A stretch of DNA of 64,000 nt, taken from the NCBI GenBank assembly GCA_013214705.1, contig JABSRZ010000003.1:124001-188000 (forward strand), given 5' to 3'. Both the position numbers and the translations under genes were made by a program. The DNA is from Hyphomicrobiales bacterium (lineage in GTDB: Bacteria > Pseudomonadota > Alphaproteobacteria > Rhizobiales > OSC116). Below are positions 36,097-44,345 of this stretch, one piece after another; the stretch's first letter is position 1; the number at the start of each line of letters is the position of its first letter. Below the pieces are notes generated by a model that saw only the letters and a list, made by a program, of their open reading frames with translations, ran no database searches and was not told where the DNA came from.

Positions 36097-37167
36097 CTAG
36101 TCTATTGAGATGGATTTGCCATCTTGTGAAGATTGCTCAGCTGCCAAAGCAAACTGCAATATTTTGCGGGCTTGTATTGCCGTGAGGCTAGGCTGGGTAT
36201 TTTCCTGTAAAGCTTGGATATAATGGCGTGTGGACATAACAAAGCTTTGTTCCCAACCTGTTGGAATGTCATGGTAATTTGTAACGTTTCCATCTCTATA
36301 AATGGCTAAAGGTGGTGGCCCACCAATGCGGCCATGGCCGCAATTAATCCACAACACACCCTTACTGCCGGTTATTTCCACCCGATCATCTTGCGCGTAA
36401 TGTTGGGTAATAATTTCCAATTCCGGTGAATAAACCACCTCCAAATTACCTATTCTATTGTTTTCAAATCGAAAAGATATGATCGAAGGGGCATCTAACA
36501 CCGTGCCATCAGGTGTGGTTGTTTCGCCAATGAAACTATGGACATCGGTCGGCTCGCCCATAAAAAACCAAGCCAATGCAAATTTATGATGACCATCATC
36601 AAATACAAGTGGCCCGCCACCTGAACGGGATTTTTTTTGACGCCAAGCGTTGGCATTGGTCGGCACCTTCCAGGCTGTTTTGCTCTTGCCCGGGTTGCTT
36701 TTAATGCGAATTGAAATTGGGTCACCAATGGCGCCTGCATCTATCAATTGTTTTGCTTTAATCACTGGCGGATAGAAAATGAAGTTTTCAAACACTTTGA
36801 ATTGATTTGAAGAAGCCTCTGCGGCTTCAACCAATTGATCTGCTTCTTGTAGGGATAGGCACATTGGTTTTTGTAGAGACACCGCTTTGCCAGCTGCAAT
36901 GGCTTTTAAAGCAATAGGCAGATGCAAATGATGTGGCACCATAATTTCGACCAAGTCTATGTCATTGCGTGCCAACAATCTGTCCACATCAGTTTCGATG
37001 ATTGCATCTGTTAGCCCCCAAGCTGCTGCTCGGCCTTTGGCTATGTCAGCATCTGTATCGCATAAAGCAACAATTTTGGCATTGGGGTTTTGTAAATATT
37101 CAATGGCATGTAGGTCTGAAATTCGTCCAGTGCCGATAAATGCCGTTTTTATAACATTAGTCTTCAT
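36097..37167 (-). CDS. Gfo/Idh/MocA-family oxidoreductase
   Basis: This encodes 356 residues. The N-terminal Rossmann fold has GTGRISDLHAIEYL near residue 12 and ALCDTD; the family EKP motif appears as QKPMCLS near residue 98, with Gln replacing Glu. A C-terminal beta-sheet domain carries the presumed substrate site around HHKFALAWFF. The family oxidises sugars and cyclitols (inositol, glucose-fructose) with NAD(P). Translationally linked to the IclR gene (11-base overlap) and followed by the IolD-like gene, it is the likely first oxidation step. Confidence 0.85.
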   Translation of the reverse strand: MKTNVIKTAFIGTGRISDLHAIEYLQNPNAKIVALCDTDADIAKGRAAAWGLTDAIIETDVDRLLARNDIDLVEIMVPHHLHLPIALKAIAAGKAVSLQKPMCLSLQEADQLVEAAEASSNQFKVFENFIFYPPVIKAKQLIDAGAIGDPISIRIKSNPGKSKTAWKVPTNANAWRQKKSRSGGGPLVFDDGHHKFALAWFFMGEPTDVHSFIGETTTPDGTVLDAPSIISFRFENNRIGNLEVVYSPELEIITQHYAQDDRVEITGSKGVLWINCGHGRIGGPPPLAIYRDGNVTNYHDIPTGWEQSFVMSTRHYIQALQENTQPSLTAIQARKILQFALAAEQSSQDGKSISID

Positions 37168-37900
37168 TATTTATTTCCTTCATTTTTTGCGCATAGACCG
37201 TCTTGACTAATTCTCCAAGTTCAAGGAACTTTTGATCATCTAATCTAACCGTCGGGCCAGAGACTCCAAATGCCGCGATCACTTTGCCGACTTTGTCGAA
37301 TATAGGATGCGCTACGCAGCGAATGCCGGGCGAAAACTCTTCATTGTCGACGGCATAACCACGTATGCGCGTTTTTTCGATTTCCTGCATAAGTTCTGCA
37401 TTTGATGAAATGGTTGTGGCGGTATATTTATCAAATTTCTGATTAGGAACTGCGTCGCCATATGCCAGAAATATTTTTCCGAGCGCTGTACAGTGTAAGG
37501 GCGATAACGAACCAATAGGGTGGTCAACCTTGAGCGGCAAGTTGGAATCGACTTTGTCAATATACCAAACCTGCGACTTTACCAACACAGCCATATGGGA
37601 GCATTCTCCGGTTTCCATCATTAGCTTCTCTAGAACCGGCTTCCATTGTTGTTTGCAAGCAATAATTTCTTCTAACGAATGAGAATCATCTGTTGCCGTG
37701 ACGTCTTTATGTATCAAATATCGTCTTGAGCTATCTTGCGAGGCATAACCGGACGCCACAAGAGTTTTGAGAATATGTGACGCATTGGATTTCTCAACAC
37801 CCAAAGTTGCCGCAACGTCGGTTAACCGAACTGGCTCAGCTTTTTCTTTCAAATAATCTAATGCGGCAAGGCCGCGTGTTAATGATTGCAATAAGCGCAT
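37157..37900 (-). CDS. IclR-family transcriptional regulator
   Basis: This encodes about 247 residues with the winged helix (RLTDVAATLGVEKSNASHIL near residues 25-50) and an IclR effector domain (about 80-245; HCTALGKIFLAY, DNEEFSPGIRCVAHPIFD). The longest frame goes to 37960, but ATG 37900 preceded by GGAG and starting MRLLQSLTRG matches family N-termini. It is first in the operon and divergent from the sugar importer, so it probably controls both. Confidence 0.85.
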   Translation of the reverse strand: MRLLQSLTRGLAALDYLKEKAEPVRLTDVAATLGVEKSNASHILKTLVASGYASQDSSRRYLIHKDVTATDDSHSLEEIIACKQQWKPVLEKLMMETGECSHMAVLVKSQVWYIDKVDSNLPLKVDHPIGSLSPLHCTALGKIFLAYGDAVPNQKFDKYTATTISSNAELMQEIEKTRIRGYAVDNEEFSPGIRCVAHPIFDKVGKVIAAFGVSGPTVRLDDQKFLELGELVKTVYAQKMKEINNED

Positions 37901-38061
37901 TTTATGTTCTCCAATTGTTACACGCTTGTAGTTTACCAATTTTGTACTAAAATACAACAATGTTAAACTAATATCTGCAAAACGTCTATTTAGGTAAAGT
38001 TATTCACTATTATTAAACTTTGCAACAGTTTTTGTTGACATATACGCAAAAATCATCAATT

Positions 38062-38090
38062 TTGTTCACATTGCTACATAATTGTACAAT
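38062..38090 (+). promoter_or_regulatory. Candidate promoter of the second sugar importer
   Basis: TTGTTC (38062-38067), a 17-bp spacer and TACAAT (38085-38090) precede the binding-protein gene by 30 bases. The -10 lies in the small palindrome TTGTACAA (38083-38090 region). TTGTAC also occurs near 37939, close to the IclR gene, and may be part of the regulator site. Confidence 0.4.
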
Positions 38091-38119
38091 ATAAGTAAAC
38101 TATATGCAGGAGGAATAGC

Positions 38120-39394
38120 ATGTATAAAATTAAAATACGCAATCTAATAGGCGCTGTATTGGTTGGACAAACCGCACTCTTTGGGGCGCAGGCCTTCGCC
38201 GAAACAAAAACAGAAGTCACAATTTCTCACTATTTCACAGGTGAGCTAGGTCTGGGTGGTTTAAAGGAAATTTTTTCAGAATTTGAAAAAGAATCAGGCT
38301 TAACTGTTAAAGACAGCCCGATTGGTCATGAAGATTATAAAGCCGGTATCTTGGTTCGTGCTGCTGGGCATAACCTGCCTGACGTCATTAGTTATTGGGC
38401 GGGTGCTCGTACACAATTTATAATCGATTCAAAAAGTCTACGCCCGATAGATGGTATGTGGGCAAAAAATAACCTTGATAATGTTATCGCCAAGTCAGTT
38501 GCTGATGGCGCGACATTATATGATGGTAAACGCTATTTAGTTCCATTCGGTTACCATTATGCAGGCATGTTCTATAATACGAGCGTTCTTGAATCGGTAG
38601 GCGTTACATCAACTCCAAAAACCTGGGAAGAATTTCTCACATTATGTGCAACGCTAAAAAGCAATGGTATAGACCCGATTGCTTTGGGTTCAAAAAACCG
38701 TTGGCCCGCACAATTCTGGTTTGACTATCTGCTGCTAAGAACAGCCGGCGCTGACTACCGTGCTGATCTAATGAATGGCACCGCAGCTTATGATGACCCA
38801 GAGGTCGTAAAAGCTATGTCAATGTGGAAAGACCTTTATGATGCAGGTTATTTTGTCGAAAATTCAAATGCAAATACTTGGACCGATGCTTCTGACAAAG
38901 TGATGCGTGGTGATGCCGCTATGACTTTAATGGGTACGTGGATTACCGGTTATTGGAATGGCCAAGGTATGAAACCGGGCGAAGATTATGAATTCTTCCC
39001 GTTCCCAACAATTGATGCGTCTATTCCGGATGCTGTTGTTGGGCCAATTGATGGTTTGGTCATTTCTGCCGATGCTGAAAATGTTGAAGGCGCTGAAGAG
39101 TTACTTAACTTCATGGTATCTAACACTGAGGCACAAGCAAAATGGGCAAATATTCAGGGCGCTCTTTCTGCCAATGTTAATGTAGATCAAAGCAATTACA
39201 CGTCAGTGATGCAACATGCATTGGCAACCATTAATGCCGCCGATACGTTTGCATTTAACTATGATTTGTCAACACCACCACCAGTGGCGGAAGTTGGTTT
39301 GTCTATGTTTGCCGAATTTATGGATGATCCGAGTAAAATGGATGCTATTTTAGAACGTGTTGCGGGTGATGCTGCCAGCGCATTCAAAAATTAA
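38120..39394 (+). CDS. Sugar-binding protein of ABC importer
   Basis: This encodes 424 residues with a Sec signal (MYKIKIRNLIGAVLVGQTAL..AFA) and a family-1 extracellular solute-binding domain (VTISHYFTGELGLGGLKEIF; SNTEAQAKWAN near the C-terminus). Aromatic residues in FPFGYHYAGMFYNTS and NRWPAQFWFDY are typical of sugar stacking. A GGAGG box at 38108-38114 precedes the ATG. It is the first gene of a four-gene importer operon. Confidence 0.9.
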   Translation: MYKIKIRNLIGAVLVGQTALFGAQAFAETKTEVTISHYFTGELGLGGLKEIFSEFEKESGLTVKDSPIGHEDYKAGILVRAAGHNLPDVISYWAGARTQFIIDSKSLRPIDGMWAKNNLDNVIAKSVADGATLYDGKRYLVPFGYHYAGMFYNTSVLESVGVTSTPKTWEEFLTLCATLKSNGIDPIALGSKNRWPAQFWFDYLLLRTAGADYRADLMNGTAAYDDPEVVKAMSMWKDLYDAGYFVENSNANTWTDASDKVMRGDAAMTLMGTWITGYWNGQGMKPGEDYEFFPFPTIDASIPDAVVGPIDGLVISADAENVEGAEELLNFMVSNTEAQAKWANIQGALSANVNVDQSNYTSVMQHALATINAADTFAFNYDLSTPPPVAEVGLSMFAEFMDDPSKMDAILERVAGDAASAFKN

Positions 39395-39462
39395 TTACAA
39401 AATAATACATGGTCGCCAAGCAATTGGCGGCCAGATATTCATTGAATTTGATAGGATATAAT

Positions 39463-40344
39463 ATGGAAAAAGAAAATCGGTTTTGGCAAATTGTTTTCCT
39501 GTCCTTGCCCATGGCTGTTTTTGTTATCCTAATAATTTGGCCACTAACAAGCTCATTTTATTATAGCTTTACAAATTGGAATGGTTTTAATTCCGATTAC
39601 CAGTATGTCGGCTTTGATAATTTTATAAAAATTCTTACAGATAAGTTATTCTATCAAGCCGCCATAAATACCAGTATTTGGATGGTTGCCGCCATATTCT
39701 TACCAAGTTTATTCGGCTTGGTATTGGCTTTACTTATAGATAGTTCAGTGCCAGGCGGCTCCATTTTTAAGTCAATATTTTATTTGCCTATTTGCCTATC
39801 GGCAGTGGTCGTTGGCCAAACCTGGGTTTGGATATACCAACCTGATTGGGGGTTGATGAATACGGTTATTGGTTTTATCGCTCAAGAAAAATTCAATTAT
39901 GCGTGGCTTGCTAAACCAGACACTGCATTGGGTTCGGTTATATTGGCATGGTCTTGGCAACAGACAGGTTTGTCCATGGTCATTTACTTAGCTGGTTTAA
40001 CTTCAATTTCCGAAGACTTAATTGAAGTTTGCGAGATTGAAGGCGCGTCTACATGGCAGCGCATTAGGTTGGTTATATTCCCGCTTTTGACACCGGCGAC
40101 TGTTGTGGTAATCGCTTTGAGCGTTATCAATTCGCTCAAAGGTTTTGACATTCTATACATTATGACTGGTGGTGGGCCATTTAACAGTTCAGATACTTTG
40201 GCGATGCATATGTATAACGAGTCCTTCAAAAAATATTTAATGGGTTATGGCAGCGCCATTTCAGTTGTGCTGTTTTTAATCGCTCTTACAATTATTAGAA
40301 TCTATTTCAAACAATTAAAAAAGGTGGATGAGATTTATGGCTGA
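39463..40344 (+). CDS. Sugar ABC importer permease (MalF type)
   Basis: This encodes 293 residues with six hydrophobic helices and the EAA loop CEIEGASTWQRIRLVIFPLL near residue 205. The frame can be extended to 39409, but ATG 39463 with AGGA upstream and MEKENRFWQIVFLSLP as start fits the family. The end overlaps the next permease by 8 bases. Confidence 0.9.
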   Translation: MEKENRFWQIVFLSLPMAVFVILIIWPLTSSFYYSFTNWNGFNSDYQYVGFDNFIKILTDKLFYQAAINTSIWMVAAIFLPSLFGLVLALLIDSSVPGGSIFKSIFYLPICLSAVVVGQTWVWIYQPDWGLMNTVIGFIAQEKFNYAWLAKPDTALGSVILAWSWQQTGLSMVIYLAGLTSISEDLIEVCEIEGASTWQRIRLVIFPLLTPATVVVIALSVINSLKGFDILYIMTGGGPFNSSDTLAMHMYNESFKKYLMGYGSAISVVLFLIALTIIRIYFKQLKKVDEIYG

Positions 40345-41209
40345 TATCCAGTTACCTCATGGTACAGGCGCGCCTTCGGCAAAACCCTTCAACCCTTGGC
40401 CTGTGGTTATTTTTATTATACTCTCAATTTTGGCGGTTTTATTTTTGGCGCCGACAGTCGGTGTGCTTTTTTCATCTATCAAAACCACAAAGGAAATTGC
40501 CTTTGGCCGCCTTTGGGATTTCCCAACTTCGGTATATTGGGGAAATTTTGCCGATATATTAAGCAACCCATCGGTTCAAGGCTATTTCGTAAATACACTG
40601 CTAATCACTGTGCCAGCAACCGTAATTTCTATCACTCTGGGCATATTAAATGGTTATGTATTTGCAAAACTGCCTTTTCGAGGCAGTGGGATACTATTTT
40701 TAGTCATTATTTCAGGTATGTTTTTCCCGCCTCAGGTAATTCTCATTCCCTTATTTCGGCTATTTAATGGCTTACATTTGATAGACACATTATGGTCAGT
40801 AATTTTTATTCATATTGCAATGGGTATACCCATTTGCACCTTATTAATGCGTAACTTTTTTGCAACAGTTCCAAACGCCTTGCGCGAAGCTGCAATTTTA
40901 GAAGGTGCTTCGGAATGGCAAGTGCTTACAAAGATAGCCTTGCCTCTAAGCTTACCTGCTTTGGCGGTATTGGTAACCCTGCAATTCACCTGGATTTGGA
41001 ATGATTTTCTGTGGCCACTTATTTTCATTCAATCAGACGAGAAGCGTACCGTGATGTTGGGCATAGTTAATCTAAAAGGTCAATATTCGGTAGCATGGGG
41101 CGTACAGGGGGCTTTGTCACTTTTAGCCAGCCTGCCCACACTAATTGTATTTTTGTTTTTCCAAAAATATTTCATCAAAGGCATGACAATGGGCGCTGTG
41201 AAAGGTTAA
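40337..41209 (+). CDS. Sugar ABC importer permease (MalG type)
   Basis: This encodes 290 residues with six helices and the EAA loop AAILEGASEWQVLTKIALPL near residue 190. ATG 40337 lies 9 bases after AGGTGG; the longer frame from 40328 is less likely. It pairs with the preceding permease. Confidence 0.9.
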   Translation: MADIQLPHGTGAPSAKPFNPWPVVIFIILSILAVLFLAPTVGVLFSSIKTTKEIAFGRLWDFPTSVYWGNFADILSNPSVQGYFVNTLLITVPATVISITLGILNGYVFAKLPFRGSGILFLVIISGMFFPPQVILIPLFRLFNGLHLIDTLWSVIFIHIAMGIPICTLLMRNFFATVPNALREAAILEGASEWQVLTKIALPLSLPALAVLVTLQFTWIWNDFLWPLIFIQSDEKRTVMLGIVNLKGQYSVAWGVQGALSLLASLPTLIVFLFFQKYFIKGMTMGAVKG

Positions 41210-41212
41210 TCA

Positions 41213-42292
41213 ATGGCAGAGTTAGTTTTAAATAATATCAAAAAATCATTTGGTGATATCGAAGTCATAAAAGGTGTCGACCTTAAAGTGTCGCACGGCG
41301 AATTTATGGTGTTTGTAGGCCCATCTGGTTGTGGTAAATCAACAATGTTGAGAATGATATCGGGCTTAGAAAGTGTAACCGAAGGCAGCATTCATATAGA
41401 TGGTGCAGATGTTACCCACGAAGCCCCATCAAAACGCCAACTGGCTATGGTGTTTCAATCCTACGCGTTATTTCCACATATGACAGTTGAACAAAATATT
41501 GGTTTTGGCTTGAAGTTGGCAAAATTGCCAAAAAAGGAAATTGAGGAAAAAGTGGCAGAGGTGGCCCGGGTTCTAAAAATTACCGACCTATTGCCACGCA
41601 CGCCACGACAACTTTCTGGTGGTCAACGCCAGCGGGTGGCCATTGGACGCTCCATTATTCGTCACCCCAAAATATTTTTGTTTGATGAGCCTTTGTCAAA
41701 TCTGGATGCCGCTTTGAGAGTTCAAATGCGTTTGGAGATTTTGCGCCTTCATACGCGTTTGAAGACCACAATGGTATATGTAACTCATGACCAAGTTGAG
41801 GCTATGACTTTGGCCGATAGAATTGTGGTGTTTAACCATGGGAAAATTGAACAATCTGGGCCACCAATCGAACTTTATAACCACCCTGCTAATATATTTG
41901 TCGCAGGATTTATCGGCGCGCCAGCCATGAATTTGATCGCAACAACATTGTCAACTGACAAGCAAGGTACATATATAGATTTAGACGGGCTCAGGTTGCC
42001 GTTTAACCTTAAAGCTAATGCGGTGGACAAAATGTCGGTTACATTTGGCATCAGATCCGAACATCTAGAGGTGTGCACTAACGATTCACCAGATTTCCAA
42101 GCTCAGGTAGAAATTATCGAAGATCTTGGCTCAGAATCCTTATTGTATTTACAAACAAATTTTAGCACGGAACCTCTCACTGTGCGCGTGTCGCCTGAAA
42201 ATGATTATCGAACTGGTCAGAAAATTGGCATCCAAGTGGACAAATCAAAAATGCATATTTTTGACACTGAAACCGGGCGAAATATGAGTTGA
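41213..42292 (+). CDS. Sugar ABC importer ATPase (UgpC/MsmK type)
   Basis: This encodes 359 residues: Walker A GPSGCGKST near residue 37, VFQSYALFPH, signature LSGGQRQR, Walker B IFLFDEPLSNLDA, switch VTHDQVEA, then a C-terminal TOBE region with FGIRSEHLE. It begins 3 bases after the permease stop. A strong terminator follows at 42476, closing the operon. Confidence 0.93.
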   Translation: MAELVLNNIKKSFGDIEVIKGVDLKVSHGEFMVFVGPSGCGKSTMLRMISGLESVTEGSIHIDGADVTHEAPSKRQLAMVFQSYALFPHMTVEQNIGFGLKLAKLPKKEIEEKVAEVARVLKITDLLPRTPRQLSGGQRQRVAIGRSIIRHPKIFLFDEPLSNLDAALRVQMRLEILRLHTRLKTTMVYVTHDQVEAMTLADRIVVFNHGKIEQSGPPIELYNHPANIFVAGFIGAPAMNLIATTLSTDKQGTYIDLDGLRLPFNLKANAVDKMSVTFGIRSEHLEVCTNDSPDFQAQVEIIEDLGSESLLYLQTNFSTEPLTVRVSPENDYRTGQKIGIQVDKSKMHIFDTETGRNMS

Positions 42293-42672
42293 ATTATAAC
42301 GGATTAGCGACCTCTAAATCACCTTATAGAGCGAGTATAAAAATTAAATTGCCTGTGCAGCCAGCAGAAACTAAATCTCAAAATAGTGACATTATGGTGA
42401 AACAACCTTTCTATAAAGCTAGGATGGCAGCCTGAATAAATCGACAAATCTTTACCCCAAAATAAGCACTGACGGCCCCGCCATCCTATCAAGGATGGCG
42501 GGGATTTTTTTATCGAGCCTTCAGGCTCAACCAAACCGACAGCTTCATACAAACAATTCGCACATTGAATTTATGGAAGAAAAGAATGGAAATAATGGCA
42601 ATTTACAATACCACGGAAGGTATATTTTTATAAATATATACCATTCTTAGGGAACTCTATATCTCAAACAAT
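42293..42672. other. Intergenic region after the sugar importer
   Basis: This stretch holds the terminator at 42476-42511. No gene is supported in the remaining ~340 bases, which separate two convergent units. Confidence 0.5.
42476..42511 (+). terminator. Rho-independent terminator of the sugar importer operon
   Basis: CCCCGCCATCCT (42476-42487) and AGGATGGCGGGG (42492-42503) form a perfect 12-bp GC-rich stem with a 4-base loop, followed by A and seven Ts (42505-42511). Confidence 0.92.
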
Positions 42673-43305
42673 CTATTTTTTGAGACACCCATTTAAAATG
42701 CTGTTCACTATGGTTTTACGGGCGTTGTCATAGTCTTTTTTGGTGAGTTTTCTTTTCTCTAGGGTGAGCTCAACAACATTGGTGAAGTTTGCATAAAATT
42801 CAGTGCTTGCCCAAAGCATAATAAAAAAATGCTGCGGGCTGATGTCTCGAATTTTCCCCTGTAATATCCAACTTTCCAACACATGCTCGTGTTTGCGGGT
42901 CACGTCGCGAATATGCTGGCGTTGTTTACGGGTTAAAAATTCCCCTCCGCGTAACATTTCATGGGCAAAAAACCTAGATTCAATTGGGTTAAGCCGAGCA
43001 TAGTCCAATTTAGCGCCAATATAAGTATCAATGGCGTCTGCTGGTTCGAGATCAAGATTAATATGCTCAAACGCATTGTCCCAACCTTGTATGACATTTT
43101 CGATTAACCGTTCATAGATTTCGTTTTTGCTAGAAAAATAATAATATACATTGGCTTTTGGCAATTCACTGGCTTTGGCGATCTCCATAAAACGTGTGCC
43201 ATCAAAACCTTTTTTTGAGAATAACAACACAGCAGCATCTAATATCTTAATTTCATTTCTTGATCGGATTTTTTTTTCAGATTTTTTATTTGTGTTTTTA
43301 TTCAT
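42673..43305 (-). CDS. TetR-family regulator resembling RutR
   Basis: This encodes 210 residues. The N-terminal TetR helix-turn-helix (about 15-62) contains ILDAAVLLFSKKGFDGTRFM and LPKANVYYYFSSKNEIYE. The C-terminal domain resembles the uracil/thymine sensor RutR of E. coli: ESRFFAHEMLRGGEFL, then ISPQHFFIMLWASTEFYANF, where RutR has a very similar block. It is divergent from an operon with a nucleoside-type importer, and two palindromes like the RutR box lie in between. It probably represses that operon and releases on a pyrimidine base or degradation product. Confidence 0.8.
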   Translation of the reverse strand: MNKNTNKKSEKKIRSRNEIKILDAAVLLFSKKGFDGTRFMEIAKASELPKANVYYYFSSKNEIYERLIENVIQGWDNAFEHINLDLEPADAIDTYIGAKLDYARLNPIESRFFAHEMLRGGEFLTRKQRQHIRDVTRKHEHVLESWILQGKIRDISPQHFFIMLWASTEFYANFTNVVELTLEKRKLTKKDYDNARKTIVNSILNGCLKK

Positions 43306-43414
43306 GAATTATCTCGGTTGTATCAATTTATAATAATAAATTTCAAAATAGTTATAAAACAATGGCTTCAATATAACATAGTGTTTTGATTTATTCAATT
43401 AGAAACGATAAAAA

Positions 43415-43430
43415 CTGACATTTTTGTCAA
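43415..43430. promoter_or_regulatory. RutR-box-like operator 1
   Basis: CTGACATTTTTGTCAA keeps the outer TGAC...GTCA arms and exact 16-bp length of the known RutR box (TTGACCANNTGGTCAA). It includes, on the minus strand, a TTGACA that may serve the regulator's own promoter. Confidence 0.6.
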
Positions 43431-43447
43431 CTTTATAAAAATAAAAA

Positions 43448-43463
43448 TTGACACTTTAGTCAA
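43448..43463. promoter_or_regulatory. RutR-box-like operator 2 overlapping a -35 box
   Basis: TTGACACTTTAGTCAA has perfect TTGAC...GTCAA arms with the same spacing as operator 1. Centres are 33 bases apart, about three turns. Its first six bases, TTGACA, are a consensus -35 for the plus-strand operon, with a possible -10 TAGCAT at 43472-43477, so a bound repressor would block RNA polymerase. Confidence 0.6.
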
Positions 43464-43503
43464 CTTCTTGCTAGCATTGTCTAAATGTTAACGAAAGCAC
43501 TTC

Positions 43504-44340
43504 ATGCCAATACAATTATCACAAGCATTAAAACAAACATTGCATGAATGGCAGCTGGATTTGCCGCCAAGTTGGTTGCCTATGCTTAAAGATGTTGAAT
43601 TAGGATTTAATAATTGCGCCCAAAATTTGGAGTTAGAATATTGGGAACCTATCTTTCCTTCTAGACGCGAAGCGGTTTTTCCTGGTGAACCAAAAGGCGC
43701 TCATATATTTAGCGCTTTTGACAATATATCACCCAACGATGTTACCTGTATAATCTTGGGGCAAGACCCATATCCCGAGCCAGGCTTTGCCACGGGGCGC
43801 GCTTTTGAGGCTGGAAACATCGCCGAATGGCGCGAAATGAATAAGATGTTTTCCAAAAGTATGCGGGTGTTAACCCAGCAAGTTTGCGCCAGCCGTACCA
43901 ATAACACCAATTATGCAAGATCCTTTGACGATTGGCCGACCTTGCTATCAGATATAGAAAATAAAATATTTCACTTTGAGCGCCCCAACAAACTGGTAGA
44001 TACATGGGTCGCTCAAGGGGTGCTTTTGTTAAATTCTTCGCTCACTCTCTCCCGCTTTAAGCGTGACGTAGATATTCATCAATCTCATGGGCATGGGCCT
44101 GTTTGGCACCCCTTTATTCAAACAATATTGTCGCACTTTAGAGACCTTAAAAAACCAATTGTGTTTATGGCTTTTGGTGACATGGCGATAGAGAATTTTC
44201 GAGTGGCCAATATTAATGCTGAAAACATGATCCAGCGTCCACACCCAGCGTTTGCTGAACAAACCTTCGCCCAGGAAAACCCGTTTATTGTTTGTAATCG
44301 GCATCTTGCGGCAAATAACCAAAATGAAATTAAGTGGTAA
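43504..44340 (+). CDS. Uracil-DNA glycosylase-like protein
   Basis: This encodes 278 residues with the UDG fold signature. IILGQDPYPEPGFATGRAF near residue 80 corresponds to Ung GQDPYH (catalytic Asp and stacking Tyr kept; His replaced by Pro), VLLLNSSLTL near 180 to the LLLNxxLTV strand, and RPHPAF near 250 to the HPSP leucine-loop motif with the catalytic His kept. It could remove uracil from DNA, but first position in an operon with a nucleoside importer and an RutR-like regulator suggests a role in handling base damage or another base-containing substrate. ATG 43504 follows the two operators directly. Confidence 0.8.
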   Translation: MPIQLSQALKQTLHEWQLDLPPSWLPMLKDVELGFNNCAQNLELEYWEPIFPSRREAVFPGEPKGAHIFSAFDNISPNDVTCIILGQDPYPEPGFATGRAFEAGNIAEWREMNKMFSKSMRVLTQQVCASRTNNTNYARSFDDWPTLLSDIENKIFHFERPNKLVDTWVAQGVLLLNSSLTLSRFKRDVDIHQSHGHGPVWHPFIQTILSHFRDLKKPIVFMAFGDMAIENFRVANINAENMIQRPHPAFAEQTFAQENPFIVCNRHLAANNQNEIKW

Positions 44341-44345
44341 GTGAC

